DNA from: Caprella mutica
Lineage: Eukaryota; Arthropoda; Malacostraca; Amphipoda; Caprellidae
Direction of reading: 5' to 3'
NCBI GenBank assembly: GCA_947561585.1
Contig: CANNZV010001056.1
Coordinates: forward strand, 283,010 to 347,009
DNA length: 64,000 nucleotides
The notes under the pieces were generated by a model. It saw only the letters and a list, made by a program, of their open reading frames with translations. It was not told the origin of the DNA and did no database searches. The position numbers and the translations under genes are program-made. Of the stretch, positions 31,288 through 42,073 are shown in pieces (position 1 is the first letter of the stretch; each line of letters begins with the position of its first letter).

Positions 31288-32893
31288 ATGAAACTTGTGA
31301 GTAAAGAAAAATGAATATTATTCAGTGTATCTTATTTTCCACAGTTTACTAATTTCACATTTTAAAAAAAGAAACTTTAATAATTTTAATGCTTGAAATT
31401 CTTTTAAAATTGGTTTGGGTAAACCACGACATATTAATAAAACTCGAAAATAATAGAAAATTGGGATCATACAGTGACTCTTTTCTCCGCTAGTACATCA
31501 TCACAGTGACTCTTTTCTCTGATAGTACATCATCACATTGAATCTTTTCTCTGATAGTACATCATCACAGTGACTCTTTTCTCTGATAGTACATCATCAC
31601 AGTGACTCTTTTCTCTGATAGTACATCATCACAGTGACTCTTTTCTCTGATAGTACATCATCACAGTGACTCTTTTCTCTGATAGTACATCATCACAGTG
31701 ACTCTTTTCTACCGTCACTTGGAACCTATTTATTTAAACTACTCAGTCTCCAATGGATATTCTTTGAAACTAGCTATAAATCTTTACATGAATAATATCA
31801 CCAGCAGTAAATATCTTCTCTTCAACTTATCTTGAGGTCAACATACAATTTAGTAAATGTAGTTAAAATCTTTCCTTAGCGATATATCTTAATATAAATA
31901 TTTTGATTTGGTTCCATCAGTGATATTATACGTAATCATTTTTACAATGCTTATGTAATTTCTAAACGCTACTTTCTGTTTTAGAGGATAGCCCGTGTGA
32001 GAAGAAATCCTTCCTTGGATATTACCTTAATATCCCTAGAATTAATGCTTCTTTGCTGGGCGGTAGGGTTATGCTCTTCAGCTAATTAAGAGGTCTTAGA
32101 TTTTCCGTTAGGTTTCATTTTCCTCTTCCATTCGTCAGTGCAGTCGCCAGTGCTTGTGTCCATTTTCACTACTTTCATGAAGTAGCTTTACTACATCTAT
32201 GAGATATGTCACTGACGGTAGTATGTATCTTTCAATATGGAACCACTTTCATTTTTGGCATCTTTTTCCAGTCCCTTGTATTTAATATCCTTTTGACGTC
32301 AATGATATGGCATTTGGTTCCGAAATATCCTTTAAATCCCGTACTAAATAAATCACAAGGATGTTCAAACTCAATTGTTTTACTCATAAGTTATTATTGT
32401 CTTCAGGTTATCCTATTGTGTCTGCTCGCCGTGGCCGCAGCAAGGCCCCAGAACGACGAAGTGGTTCCTATCCTCCGTAACGAAAGAGTTGAGAACGGGG
32501 GAGCGTACAGCTTCGACTTCAAGAATGGTGGACAGAGTCAGGGAGAAACCGGTGCAGTAAAACAAAATGGAGACATCAAGTTAGTTTATCATTCTTTGAG
32601 CTATTAACATTTATAAAATGAAATATTTGAATAGACCTGTATCTGTGACATTTCTATTCATACCATTGTGTTTATTTCTTTCTGTTGTGCTGTTGTCAGT
32701 CAACCATTTTGAGTATTTGGTTCGAGTACAAAGGGTATATTTTTATTTTCTTCATACCAGATTCACATCCCCAAGTGGTCAAGTATACTACTTCGAATTC
32801 GTAGCTGATGAGTTCGGTCACAAGCCAGATTCTGATTGGCTGTCTGTTGGCCAAGCCTTACCCCGCCCACTACCAAGCCCGTCTAAACATTGA
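31288..32893 (+). CDS. Chimeric gene: peptide-family exon 1 joined to cuticle exons, C-terminally truncated
   Basis: Exons 31288-31296 (MKL), 32407-32579 and 32761-32893 join in frame to 104 aa. Exon 1, promoter and the first part of intron 1 match A1/A3. Intron sequence from 31711 and exons 2-3 match cuticle genes C2/C3, whose exon 1 encodes MKA instead. The product has a signal peptide (MKLVILLCLLAVAAARP), then EVVPILRNERVEN, GAYSFDFKN, GETGAV and an RR-like core (FTSPSGQVYYFEF, VADEFGHKPDSDWL). Compared with C2, nine codons are lost in frame, covering the GDGIVRSEAG segment. The last residues SKH and the TGA come from a transposon starting at 32877. If expressed it would be a short secreted chitin-binding-type protein under a peptide-gene promoter, or it may be an early pseudogene. 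Confidence 0.75.
31470..31710 (+). repeat. 32-bp minisatellite, shortened, ending at the fusion point
   Basis: About 7.5 units of the A1/A3 intron repeat. The last unit stops at ACTCTTTTCT (31710), and cuticle-type intron sequence ACCGTCACTTGG begins at the next base. Confidence 0.95.
31711..32406 (+). other. Cuticle-family intron 1 segment within the chimeric gene
   Basis: ACCGTCACTTGGAACCTATT here matches the start of intron 1 of C2 and C3 just after their donor. TTCCTCTTCCATTCGTCAGTG and later segments also match (inverse of 50400-50640 and 55430-55620). The segment ends at the acceptor TTCAG before exon 2. Confidence 0.8.
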
Positions 32894-34770
32894 TCAGGCC
32901 AGATTCCCGAAAATAACAAATGGCGAACTTAGTCTGCATTCGCTTTTATAATTTTATAATTTTTATAAAGCCACTTATAACTGTGCAATGATTAAATAAA
33001 CTATACCAATGGATTTGCAATTATTCAAAATCAATTACTATAATACTGTTATTTAACTGACCTGATAATAATTAATCTATTTAAAAATCATCTATATACA
33101 CAAGAGCTTGATGGCGTTTCAATCCAAATGGTGGTTGTACTCACATCGTAATGCAATTTAAACCTATTTAGAGTTTTCTGACGAAAGTTTTAATAGGAAA
33201 TGAAAATATTGCCAAAGGCATAATTGATAGGACTAAAGAATTTTTTTCCAAAATTTTCATCTGTAACTGATAAAATTTATGTATTTAAAATTGAACTGGC
33301 TGAACCTAGATCATATTACAGAGTATGCCAGTTAAAGCCAATCAATTAGCTTACATTTCAAATGTTAAAACTTAGATAGATCTAATTGACATGGAAATTT
33401 GAATGAATTCTATGTTAATTTAGGCTTGAAATCATCAAATATGAGCCAAATTGGCTAGGATCAGATGTTCTGCGAAAATTTTAGCTGTAACTTGGCATAC
33501 AGTTTGCCAGCCTCTGAAATATGGAATAGGTAGTGCTAAAGAATACTAAATTATCACTTAATTGGGTATATCAGTCGTAATTAACATACTAGGTTACCTA
33601 GTTAACATAACAACACAAGTAGAAATGTTGAATCCTAACAAGTAGGTTAACATTACATGATAATAAGTTCATAATTTACTCTTAAATCTCAAATTTGTCT
33701 CCTTCGCCTGGCAACTCGTTCAGTTAAAAACCACGTTTATATATACAGACAGGCCTCGCTTTAAGTACAACTCACTTTTAGAAAAAGTGGTCCTTATTTC
33801 GAGTCATGATTCGAAATAAGAACCGTTCGTGGACATAAAAAACGGAAACAATTTTTTGTGATTATTTCACGGTAATTAAAAAAACATTAAAATTAAAATC
33901 CAGATAAGGTTATTAGAAGCAATTAGTTCAGAAATTCAACATGTCCCATTTTAGGCTAAGTTCCGTGTTATCGCACGGTTCAATATTTTCGAACACGTGA
34001 TAATCTTCATATAATAATCATTATTTAACTTTTATTTCAATTGGTATCCATGATACCAATTAGAATAGAAGTTAAATAATAATTATAATATTTTTTTTCT
34101 GACGTGTCCAAAATTGTAGAACCAACCAATAACTTGGAACTTAGTACCCTACTAACAAAAAAATTTCATAGAGCATAAAATTGCAGTTTGTTAAATGTAG
34201 CACAATAATTATAGAAATCTAAGTAACTATTAATTACTCCCCTATATACTGAGTGAGAGTTAAGCTATGGATGGATTTTAAAACATTTAATAAATGCACG
34301 ACTTTAAACTTTTTCATCACAGTCACAAACAATGAAATACTGTATATTATTAATTTATTATTAATATGCTTATATATGCGTACTACTCTAATAAGTTAAT
34401 AACCATAAAACAAATTTTCTTTCTATAACTCATAGAAAATGAGATATATATATATTCGAGGAGTGACAATTATAAATTTCTTGTTACTTTTATTCGCTTT
34501 AGTTACCGTTTGGTAACTAAACTGAGTCGTGATTTGGTAACTAGAGCGGAGGATGCCTGCAGTATGATTGATAAATTCACATAAATTTGATGGCAAATAA
34601 TCTGGAACATCATGAACAGCGCAATGGCATAAAAACCAAAGAAAATATGTTGCGCGCCATCTTTATTCATTTATTTTAGCGACAGTAATTAGATATCTTA
34701 GGACCACTTTGAACAACTGGTTGTACTATAAACGCCATGATGAGCTGGCCTGACAAACTTTAGACGGCCA
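32877..34770. mobile_element. 1.9-kb TIR transposon inserted in the cuticle coding exon
   Basis: The left end GCCCGTCTAAACATTGATCA pairs with the inverse of the right end (GGCCGTCTAAAGTTTGTCA), and both continue into GGCCAG. TACCAA flanks it at 32871-32876 and 34771-34776 as a 6-bp duplication. The interrupted coding sequence resumes at 34777. There is no transposase frame. It contains a nested MITE (33955-34150). Confidence 0.85.
33955..34150. mobile_element. TTATCGG-family MITE, copy 1
   Basis: AAGTTCCGTGTTATCGC at the left and the inverse of AATAACTTGGAACTTA at the right. The centre is palindromic (AATTGGTATCCATGATACC). Related copies lie at about 36298, 37497 and 52897. Confidence 0.65.
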
Positions 34771-34776
34771 TACCAA

Positions 34777-34870
34777 TACCCCAGTACGTTCTTGACCAGA
34801 TCGCATTTGCTGCTGAAGAAGACAGAAACAGACCATGGAAGCCAGCAGGGGCGACTACGTTGGATTCTAA
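34777..34870 (+). pseudogene. Displaced 3' end of the chimeric cuticle exon
   Basis: Continues the reading after the transposon: CCCCAGTACGTTCTTGACC and ATCGCATTTGCTGCTGAAGA correspond to the QYVLDQIAFAAEED region of C2/C3, ending in the GDYVGF codons and TAA. The 3' untranslated region follows to an AATAAA at 35093, as in C2. It contains a one-base change that shifts the frame near CCATGGAAGCC. It is orphaned because the transposon supplies an earlier stop. Confidence 0.85.
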
Positions 34871-35714
34871 AGTGCCTCTCGTTATTTATTGGATTTATTC
34901 AGAAGACATTAAAAAGATTACATTTAATAGGCGACTAGATTGCTAATACATTTCTCATTAGAAATCTCATCACAAACTGACTCACACTTTCACTCTACGA
35001 ACGAACCGACGAATTTCTCTAACATTGAAAAATTCAAAATTATTTTTTTAATAAAGTCATCTATAAATAATGTAATCGAAGTCAATTATATCAATAAATA
35101 TTTTAATTTAATGAAATATGTATTCATTTTTTCCTGCATGCTATACCATCCTAATAATTTGAACGTTAAAATGATTAGAAGAAATGATAAAAAATATACC
35201 ATGCTAATAATAATTACCTTCGCAAAATTGTGGAAGGATAAGGTTTTGTTGGCAAAATTTATTAATTTATTAAAAATCTTGTTACATATTCTTGTTATTC
35301 GCATAACTCAAAAAGTATTCAACCAAATTGCCTAATATTTGGTGGAGCGATTGGTTAGATTTTGGGAGCGATCGGGTCGAGGTAGTCTTATTAATAGTGT
35401 TATTAATTGTACAATAATAGTTCGAAGTGTCTGCCTCCAGCTTCAATGCAGATCTGACACGTCATCTGAAGAGACACATGCAAGCGATACACGTTCAAAA
35501 AAGTGTCAACATTTTGATTCAAAATATTGATAGCAAAATTTGAAGCAAAAATTTGACAGTTGTCGGATGTTTTGATGTCAAAATACGATTTTAATCAAAA
35601 TTTTAATGGATCTAATTCTTGGATGGATGGACGCATGGCAGCGTCCTTTTCATTATCAATGACTTGACAAGGCAGAGTATAACTGAAATTTGATGGAAAA
35701 AAAGGATAGACGTA

Positions 35715-37043
35715 AGGCTGCGCGCAGACCAAAAGCGTTTTCGCGTGAAGCGGGCAGGAAAGCTTGCGGGCATGAACCGTGCTACATGTTATTCCTATTG
35801 AACTGCGCACACACAAAGCATTAAGAGCGAGCGCGAAAGCTTGCATTGAAGCTTGAAAGCCTCAACTGACTCCCAAGATGGTTTCACGCTGCGCGAGAAG
35901 CAAGCACTAAGCAGTTACTTGCCAGATGTCACTTGGGGAGGACGTGTGTATCTCCGCACCAAATAAAAATGATAACCACTGCAATTATACTTCAACGGTT
36001 ATATTTTTTCGCTTTTATTATTAACAGTTTAATTAATTAATATCATATGTTGATAGTTAATACTTAATACCAACAATTTTAGAGACAAGCATGGTTAAAA
36101 ATATTATTACCTGGGTTTCGTATATTTCCATTATCTACCTAGATATACGTTTTACGCTCACTTACAAATACTGTTTCCTATAATAAATAGAACTAAGAAT
36201 ACTGCATGTTTTAATATTTACTAGGTACCTACTACCTATGTTTACTACCTAATGTAATTAGGAAAAACAACCAAATAATTCATACCTATTTGTAATATAA
36301 GTTCTAAGTTATGGGACTGTTACACATTTACGAACAAGTAATAAAAAACTAATGATTGCATGCAATGAGGGGTAAATAATAATTAAAATAGTTACCTATG
36401 GTATATTGATTATAATTAATAGTGTCCGAAAATGTGGAACCGTTCGATAATCTGGAACTTCCCTAGTCAGTACCTAAAACCTATATAGTCATAATATAGA
36501 ATTGTAAATAACTAATCATGTTTATTCTTAAATATAAATATTTATTTAAATTTACTTACAAAAAATTCAATCAAATAATAACACTACTAAACAATGAATT
36601 CAATCATTCATATCTAAAATGATAATAATTATCAAATTTACTCCATATATCACAAATATTCTTTCAAATAACAGTCGCGAACACTTCGATTCCTGTGTTC
36701 GGGGACAAAAATATATTATATAAGTGAGGAATTGAGTTATTTTGTTTTGAATTAAGTTAAGTTTGATTATTTTAAGTTGATTTAAATTCAAGTATATGAA
36801 AAGTTATAATCAACCTGTTAATAAAAAGTGAAAAAAATATAACCGTAAAAAAAAAAGTATAATCGCAGTGGTTATCATTTTATTTGGTGCGGAGATACAC
36901 ACACCCTACCCGAGTGACATTTGGCAGGTAACTGCTTACTTCTCGCGCTGTGAATTCTCGCGTTTGGTGTGAGCCCCTCATGTTTTCACGCAAGCAAGCT
37001 TGCTTGCAAGCTCGCAATAACGCTTTTAGTTTGCGCGCAGCCT
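35715..37043. mobile_element. TIR element with 200-300 bp arms
   Basis: AGGCTGCGCGCAGACCAAAA on the left and the inverse of TTTTAGTTTGCGCGCAGCCT on the right. The arms align further through GTAACTGC, GCCAGATGTCAC and TCTCCGCACCAAATAAAA. It is GC-rich near the ends, with many CGCG steps, and non-coding. A small MITE is nested at 36298-36463. Confidence 0.7.
36298..36463. mobile_element. TTATCGG-family MITE, copy 2
   Basis: TAAGTTCTAAGTTATGGGAC on the left and the inverse of GTTCGATAATCTGGAACTT on the right, with TGTCCGAAAATGTGGAAC inside the right arm. Confidence 0.65.
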
Positions 37044-37289
37044 AACGTGTGTCGGCAATTATGCTTCAAAATTTTGATGGAAAATTTTAACACTTTTTTG
37101 AAAGTGTATGGGTCCATCGAAATTCCCTATGTATGACAAAAATTACCCCAGAATCAGGGTATCAACATCTCGATAACGAAACATTTTTGAACATTTTGAT
37201 ATTCCTGAAAAAAAGTTTAATTTCGATTTTTATGCAAGCTGTCAATTTTATGCAGCACCCTGTATAACAATTGCCCAGTTGGAAAAACT

Positions 37290-37643
37290 TATTCAAACTA
37301 ACTTTACTCCAAGTGTTAACATAAGTCACTCACTTTTCGAGTACTGTAAGTGTCTCTAACTTAATAAAGTTATTCGTAGTTACCCAGGTAGAAAGTAATG
37401 GTGGAGCCATAGAAGATAAAAGTTTCAATGGCCCACCATGTGCATATAGCTAATTCATATACCTTAATAATGTCAGTGACGAAAAGGCAAAGAGGGAAAG
37501 TTACGAGTTATTCATCGGTTCATATTTACGATCATAGAAGATATTAATACAATAATTATTTAATAATTAGGTATATATTAATCATTATGTGATTTGTACT
37601 TGAGAACGAAAATGTGGAACAGACCGATAACTCGGAACTTACC
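37290..37643 (+). repeat. Dispersed repeat with CCCAGGTAGAAAG and TTATCGG ends
   Basis: Colinear with the inverse of 52897-53310. It includes TAGTTACCCAGGTAGAAAG, GGAGCCATAGAAGATAA, and a MITE-like hairpin (37497-37643) ending CCGATAACTCGGAACTTACC. Confidence 0.65.
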
Positions 37644-37734
37644 CTATGAAGACGAATGGTTTTTCTAAAGTTGAGGAGTGTTTTTTTACGCGTTGAAATC
37701 TCTCAAAAAACATCAATTGATGTTGCAAGAAGCA

Positions 37735-38195
37735 TTTATAGTTAATATTTTACACAATACAACACTTTATAGTTAATATTTTACACAATACAACACTTTA
37801 TAGTTAATATTTTACACAATACAATACCATATAGTTAATATTTTACACAATACAACACTTTATAGTTAATATTTTACACAATACAACACTTTATAGTTAA
37901 TATTTTACACAATACAACACTTTATAGTTAATATTTTACACAATACAACACTTTATAGTTAATATTTTACACAATACTACACTTTATAGTTAATATTTTA
38001 CACAATACAACACTTTATAGTTAATATTTTACACAATACAACACTTTATAGTTAATATTTTACACAATACTACACTTTATAGTTAATATTTTACACAATA
38101 CTACACTTTATAGTTAATATTTTACACAATACAACACTTTATAGTTAATATTTTACACAATGCAACACTTTATAGTTAATATTTTCACATAATAT
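37735..38195 (+). repeat. 31-bp minisatellite, about 15 units
   Basis: Unit TATAGTTAATATTTTACACA plus ATACAACACTT. It is very homogeneous, with only scattered C/T and A/G changes, suggesting recent expansion. Confidence 0.95.
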
Positions 38196-38199
38196 TCTA

Positions 38200-39073
38200 C
38201 ACTTTGTAGACCATATTTATACGAAAAAAGCGTACAATGTGTAATTAATAGTTCTTTAGTAAGTCATGACTAGTTACAAGAAAATTCCAACATTCAGATT
38301 AGCTTATAATTGTTATGTTAACGCCCTTTGTACAGTAACTGTTATCAATGATTCCGCGGTTGAGGCAGGATCTGCTGCTTGGGCTATGGAAAACGGAAAA
38401 GTCAGAAATACTCCGCCCTTGGTGATGCTTACATGTATGAGCCAATTGCTATAGAGACCACAGTGTTGAACTGATAAATGAATAGTAATTTATTTCGCAA
38501 TATATTCGTATTCAAGCGGCTAGGACTGTTGAATTCTCTATCGCTTGATTAAAGAATAATATAAAATGGTCTGTAATCCACAATCATTTCCTATTGAATA
38601 CTCATACCAACAACCTGTAATCTAAATTAAGCCTTATTTAATTCTTATAATGTCAATTGACATTATAAGAGTTATTACAAACTACTCACCAGCGTTATTA
38701 CAAACTACTTTCTTCTCTGTGGTTGTAAGTCATCTACCCATACATAACTAAATTAGTATACTTCATACGTTAATATATATTTCAAGACACAGGAGCTTAT
38801 GGTAACGACCTCCTCAATCGTGAAGTCCAAAGGTAGACGCCTTGTTGAGACAACGAACTATCCAAGGGAGTCTGCCTGGTTCCAACAGCGAATGGCTCTT
38901 GCGATCCAGAGAGGGAATGCCTTCAGCATCTTCTCAGCCGCGAAGGAGAGGGTTTAGTGAGTCGGGTCCACCCCTTCAGGGAACTCAACCCCTCATTCGT
39001 AGTTCCTGAAGGAATTTCCTCTTCTGTAAATAATTTATTTTTCTTGTTTTCTAAAGGAAAATATCGTATAAAA
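38200..39073. other. No gene assigned; weak coding-like segment
   Basis: About 38790-38955 reads as a GC-richer frame (WFQQRMALAIQRGNAFS) and looks like a scrap of a mobile-element protein, but I cannot name it. The rest is AT-rich and featureless. Confidence 0.35.
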
Positions 39074-39081
39074 CATCAACC

Positions 39082-40693
39082 GGTGTCCGGAAAACTGCCA
39101 GGCGGAAAACTGCCGAAGCGGAAAACTGCCAAGCGGAAAACTGCCAAGCGGAAAACTGCCAGTCTCTTATTGGCAATACATGTATATTTTTTGACTTTCT
39201 GAAATATTCTTTAGTTATAAACACATTTTAATTTATAAAAAAATGGACTTAGTGCTTCTTTAAGAGGTTAAGGGGACATTCATTTTTAGAGTAATAACTA
39301 CATAGATAAAAAAATACTCAAATAATATTCAAAGAAAAATAATATTTCAACAAAGCTACTTTATCATATACTCAGTAAACCAAACTTCAGTACACATAAG
39401 GATCTTATAATTATTATTTTTAACTTATTTTCAAAGTCACGTAAAATTTAGAAACATATTCAGTTACGTTTATAGTTTCTTGTTTTTAATTTCCTATTGA
39501 CGTCAGCAATATAGCCTTTGGTTCCGAAGCAAACGTTTGAACGTACTGATTTGTGAATACTAGATAATTAGATATTCTCACAATAATATAATTTTAAATT
39601 ATACAATAAATTAAGTGAATGTTCCATGTCATTAACACAACCCATTCATTTTATCAATTTTCATTTATATGTAAAAAGTATTGATAATTAATATGCAATT
39701 AATTCGATCGAGTGAAATTGTCAGAGAATTAGGTAAGTAATAGCAGTTTAATAATCATTGATGTTGGGTTGCAAATTCTAAATACTTCACGAACATCGAT
39801 CAAAGTTGTTTTATTGTGAGTACAAGTGAATATTTAGCTTCCCTACAAACAATTCCATGTGTATACCATGTGGCACTTACACATTTAAATCATGTGTATA
39901 CCATGCATATTTTTGGAAATGGATACCATATTTATTTCATGTTGTTTTACGTGGTAATATGGTAAATTATATGTAGTTACCATATGTTATAAGAATTGTA
40001 TTTAACATGTTGCTATGAATGTAGTAATTAACACTTGGAAAACACCTGTAATAATTATGTAAGGTAATTTACATGTGGATATGATGTGGTGTGTACAATC
40101 TCTATATGATATGTTTTTTATGATATGGTTTTAAAATGGCATAACCACATGTTAATTATGTATTTTTATGATAGTTAGATTGGTTCAATGTGGATAACAC
40201 ATATTCATACTGCATTGCCACATTAAAACCATTAAACCACATGGTAAATATGTGTATGCAATACGGAATTGTTTGCAAGGTTGATGACTCGTTCAATTAT
40301 CAAATTATAAACACAAAAAGTAATAATTAGACACCAAACCCGTTATGAACTGATAATGTAAAGACGCGTTGTGTAAGCAATGAAATTGTACTCTGTCCCT
40401 AATACAATTATTCCTTTGTTCTCTTAGTATTTTCTAAGAAAGGTTATATTTTCAATTTCTATATTGTAATTGATTAATTTCTGTAATATTTATCTAATTA
40501 TATATTTTATAAATTTTTTAATCAATTTGTTTACATTCAACAATTATCTTTATTTTGTAAAAATGAATAACCCTTTAACTCCTTAACGAAAGGCGAACGG
40601 CTTTTTTTATAAATTTAATGTCATAATTGACTAAACTGATTAAATTGTCAATAAGTGACTGGCAGTTTACCGCCTGGCAGTTTTCCGTGTACC
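39082..40693. mobile_element. GGCAGTTTTCC array element, copy B, with 8-bp target duplication
   Basis: Flanked by CATCAACC at 39074-39081 and 40694-40701, an exact 8-bp duplication. The left terminus GGTGTCCGGAAAACTGCC is followed by about five GGAAAACTGCCAAGC units. The right end in inverse is GGTACACGGAAAACTGCC with two units. The interior is colinear with copy A (2587-4390) and contains a further insertion (39841-40280). Non-coding. Confidence 0.88.
39841..40280. mobile_element. Foldback-like insertion with CCATGTG motifs
   Basis: CCCTACAAACAATTCCATGT at the left pairs with the inverse of GGAATTGTTTGCAAGG at the right. The body is full of ACCATGTG/CACATGGT and GTATACCATG motifs in both orientations. 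It is missing from copy A at the equivalent point (near 3960). Confidence 0.7.
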
Positions 40694-40879
40694 CATCAAC
40701 CAATTAGAATATCTGATAATTATCAGTTGAATATATTTTAACATGCTAATTATTTTTATATTTGTTTATTATAGTTTCTCTCAGCGTTTTTCAATGATAT
40801 TCTATTTATTATTTCAGGTGTCTTCTTAATACGTTTAATGACCTGTAAAAATTACTTTAGTTTAAAACTAGTACATCAG

Positions 40880-41160
40880 TGCTAGACTACGAGGTATTAG
40901 ATTTTTGTGATAGGTAGGCTGATAGATACATTTGCTTTCACCTCTTCATTTTCCTCTTCCATCCGTGAGTGCAGTCACAGGTGCTTGTGTCCGTTTTCGT
41001 TACAATCCTTGGTAATTGTGACTGCATTCACGGAGTAGCTGTCCTGCTTTCATGACCATTGTCACGGACTGGTGGTAGGTACCTTTGTTCAAGGGGCCAC
41101 TTTGCTTTCTTTACGTCTTCTTCCTGTCTCTTGCATTTAATTTTTAATTGTAGCAAATTA
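40880..41160 (+). pseudogene. Relic of cuticle-gene intron 1
   Basis: TTTTCCTCTTCCATCCGTGA, GTGCTTGTGTCCGTTTTC and GTCTCTTGCATTTAA match 32110-32285 of the chimeric gene and, inverted, intron 1 of C2/C3. No cuticle exon 2 follows. It lies upstream of the A3 gene. Confidence 0.6.
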
Positions 41161-41174
41161 AATCTTTTGTTTGT

Positions 41175-41345
41175 CACTCACAAGCTGTTTATTTTTCAAA
41201 ACACATTTGATAGGACAGCTGAAAGAAAGATTGTGGGAACGCTCTATATCAGTTGAGATATTTTGAGTTTCACAACAGAGATATTAACTGTAAGATGATG
41301 CCATATAGTACTTTTCGTTATTTTATTTTACTTTGATTTGATATC
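41175..41345 (+). repeat. Dispersed repeat, second copy of 285-483
   Basis: CAAGCTGTTTATTTTTCA, GATAGGACAGC and GATGCCATATAGTACTT align with the copy near the left edge of the window. Confidence 0.7.
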
Positions 41346-41497
41346 TTGACACTGTTTGTAAAAAAAAAGTTAGATGTATGAAATACCAGCCAATGCAATA
41401 GATATTGCCGCTGTGTTTACAGATGAGGCTTCAGTTGCCAAATGTTTTCATTTATTGCCCCGTAAGGTGGCACTCTAATAAAATACCATTATTATGT

Positions 41498-41590
41498 CAG
41501 TACTAGGACAAAATGCCTAACGGACAAAATGTTTAACGGACAAAATGTTTAACGGACAAAATGTTTAACGGACAAGAAGCTTAACAGACA
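41498..41590 (+). repeat. Short CGGACAAAATGTTTAA array upstream of A3
   Basis: About five 16-bp units, starting GTACTAGGACAAAATGCC. The orientation is opposite to 30575-30925, yet both are followed by the same sequence (GGTGCTACTCCATTACATTC). Confidence 0.8.
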
Positions 41591-41862
41591 GTATTTGCAG
41601 GTGCTACTCCATTACATTCAGAGTCGCTTCACATGAGCAAAAATAAGAAGTGACATTTGTCGATACCGTCAAGAGGCAAACGGTTGGGATATAATTTCAA
41701 GAATGTGTCCAAATAATTCGTTATGTCCTCTAGTTAATGTTACAAATGAAGTAGGGGAAATTTTGAAGTGGGACTTGACCCGATAGTTAAATAAATTATG
41801 CATTCTTTATTTTCTATCAGTTAATTTAAGTTTCGGTGAATGCAGTACAATATTGCTGTGTA

Positions 41863-42042
41863 TGCAAATTATAAATGAGTAAATACAGGTGTGGTTATTC
41901 AAGGTAATTACCTTTATGTAAATTATTAATGAGTGATTACAGGTGTGATCATTTAAAATAATTACCAAAGAGTTTATTGGCCTGTTCCTCTCTAGCGACA
42001 GGCACTATAAATTCTCTCCCAATTTACTGATTATTATCAGTT
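41863..42042 (+). promoter_or_regulatory. A3 promoter with a duplicated upstream segment
   Basis: Two tandem versions of an AAATTATTAATGAGTGATTA segment (about 41863-41917 and 41918-41975), the second with TGTGATCATTTAA at 41944-41956. TATAAAT lies at 42006-42012 and the initiator TCAGTT at 42037-42042. Confidence 0.75.
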
Positions 42043-42073
42043 ATAATACCAACACACAGGAGTTAGCACCAAC

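Larger units (their letters stand above)
35490..37110. mobile_element. Outer inverted-repeat element around 35715-37043
   Basis: TTCAAAAAAGTGTCAACATT at 35490 is answered by the inverse of AACACTTTTTTGAA near 37095. The arms also share TCAAAATTTTGATG-like segments. It appears to have been split by the insertion of the inner element. The edges are approximate. Confidence 0.5.

Noticed and set aside
38790..38955. Coding-like segment with WFQQRMALAIQRGNAFS
   Set aside because: It looks like a scrap of a mobile-element protein, but I could not assign a family with confidence, so no gene is called.
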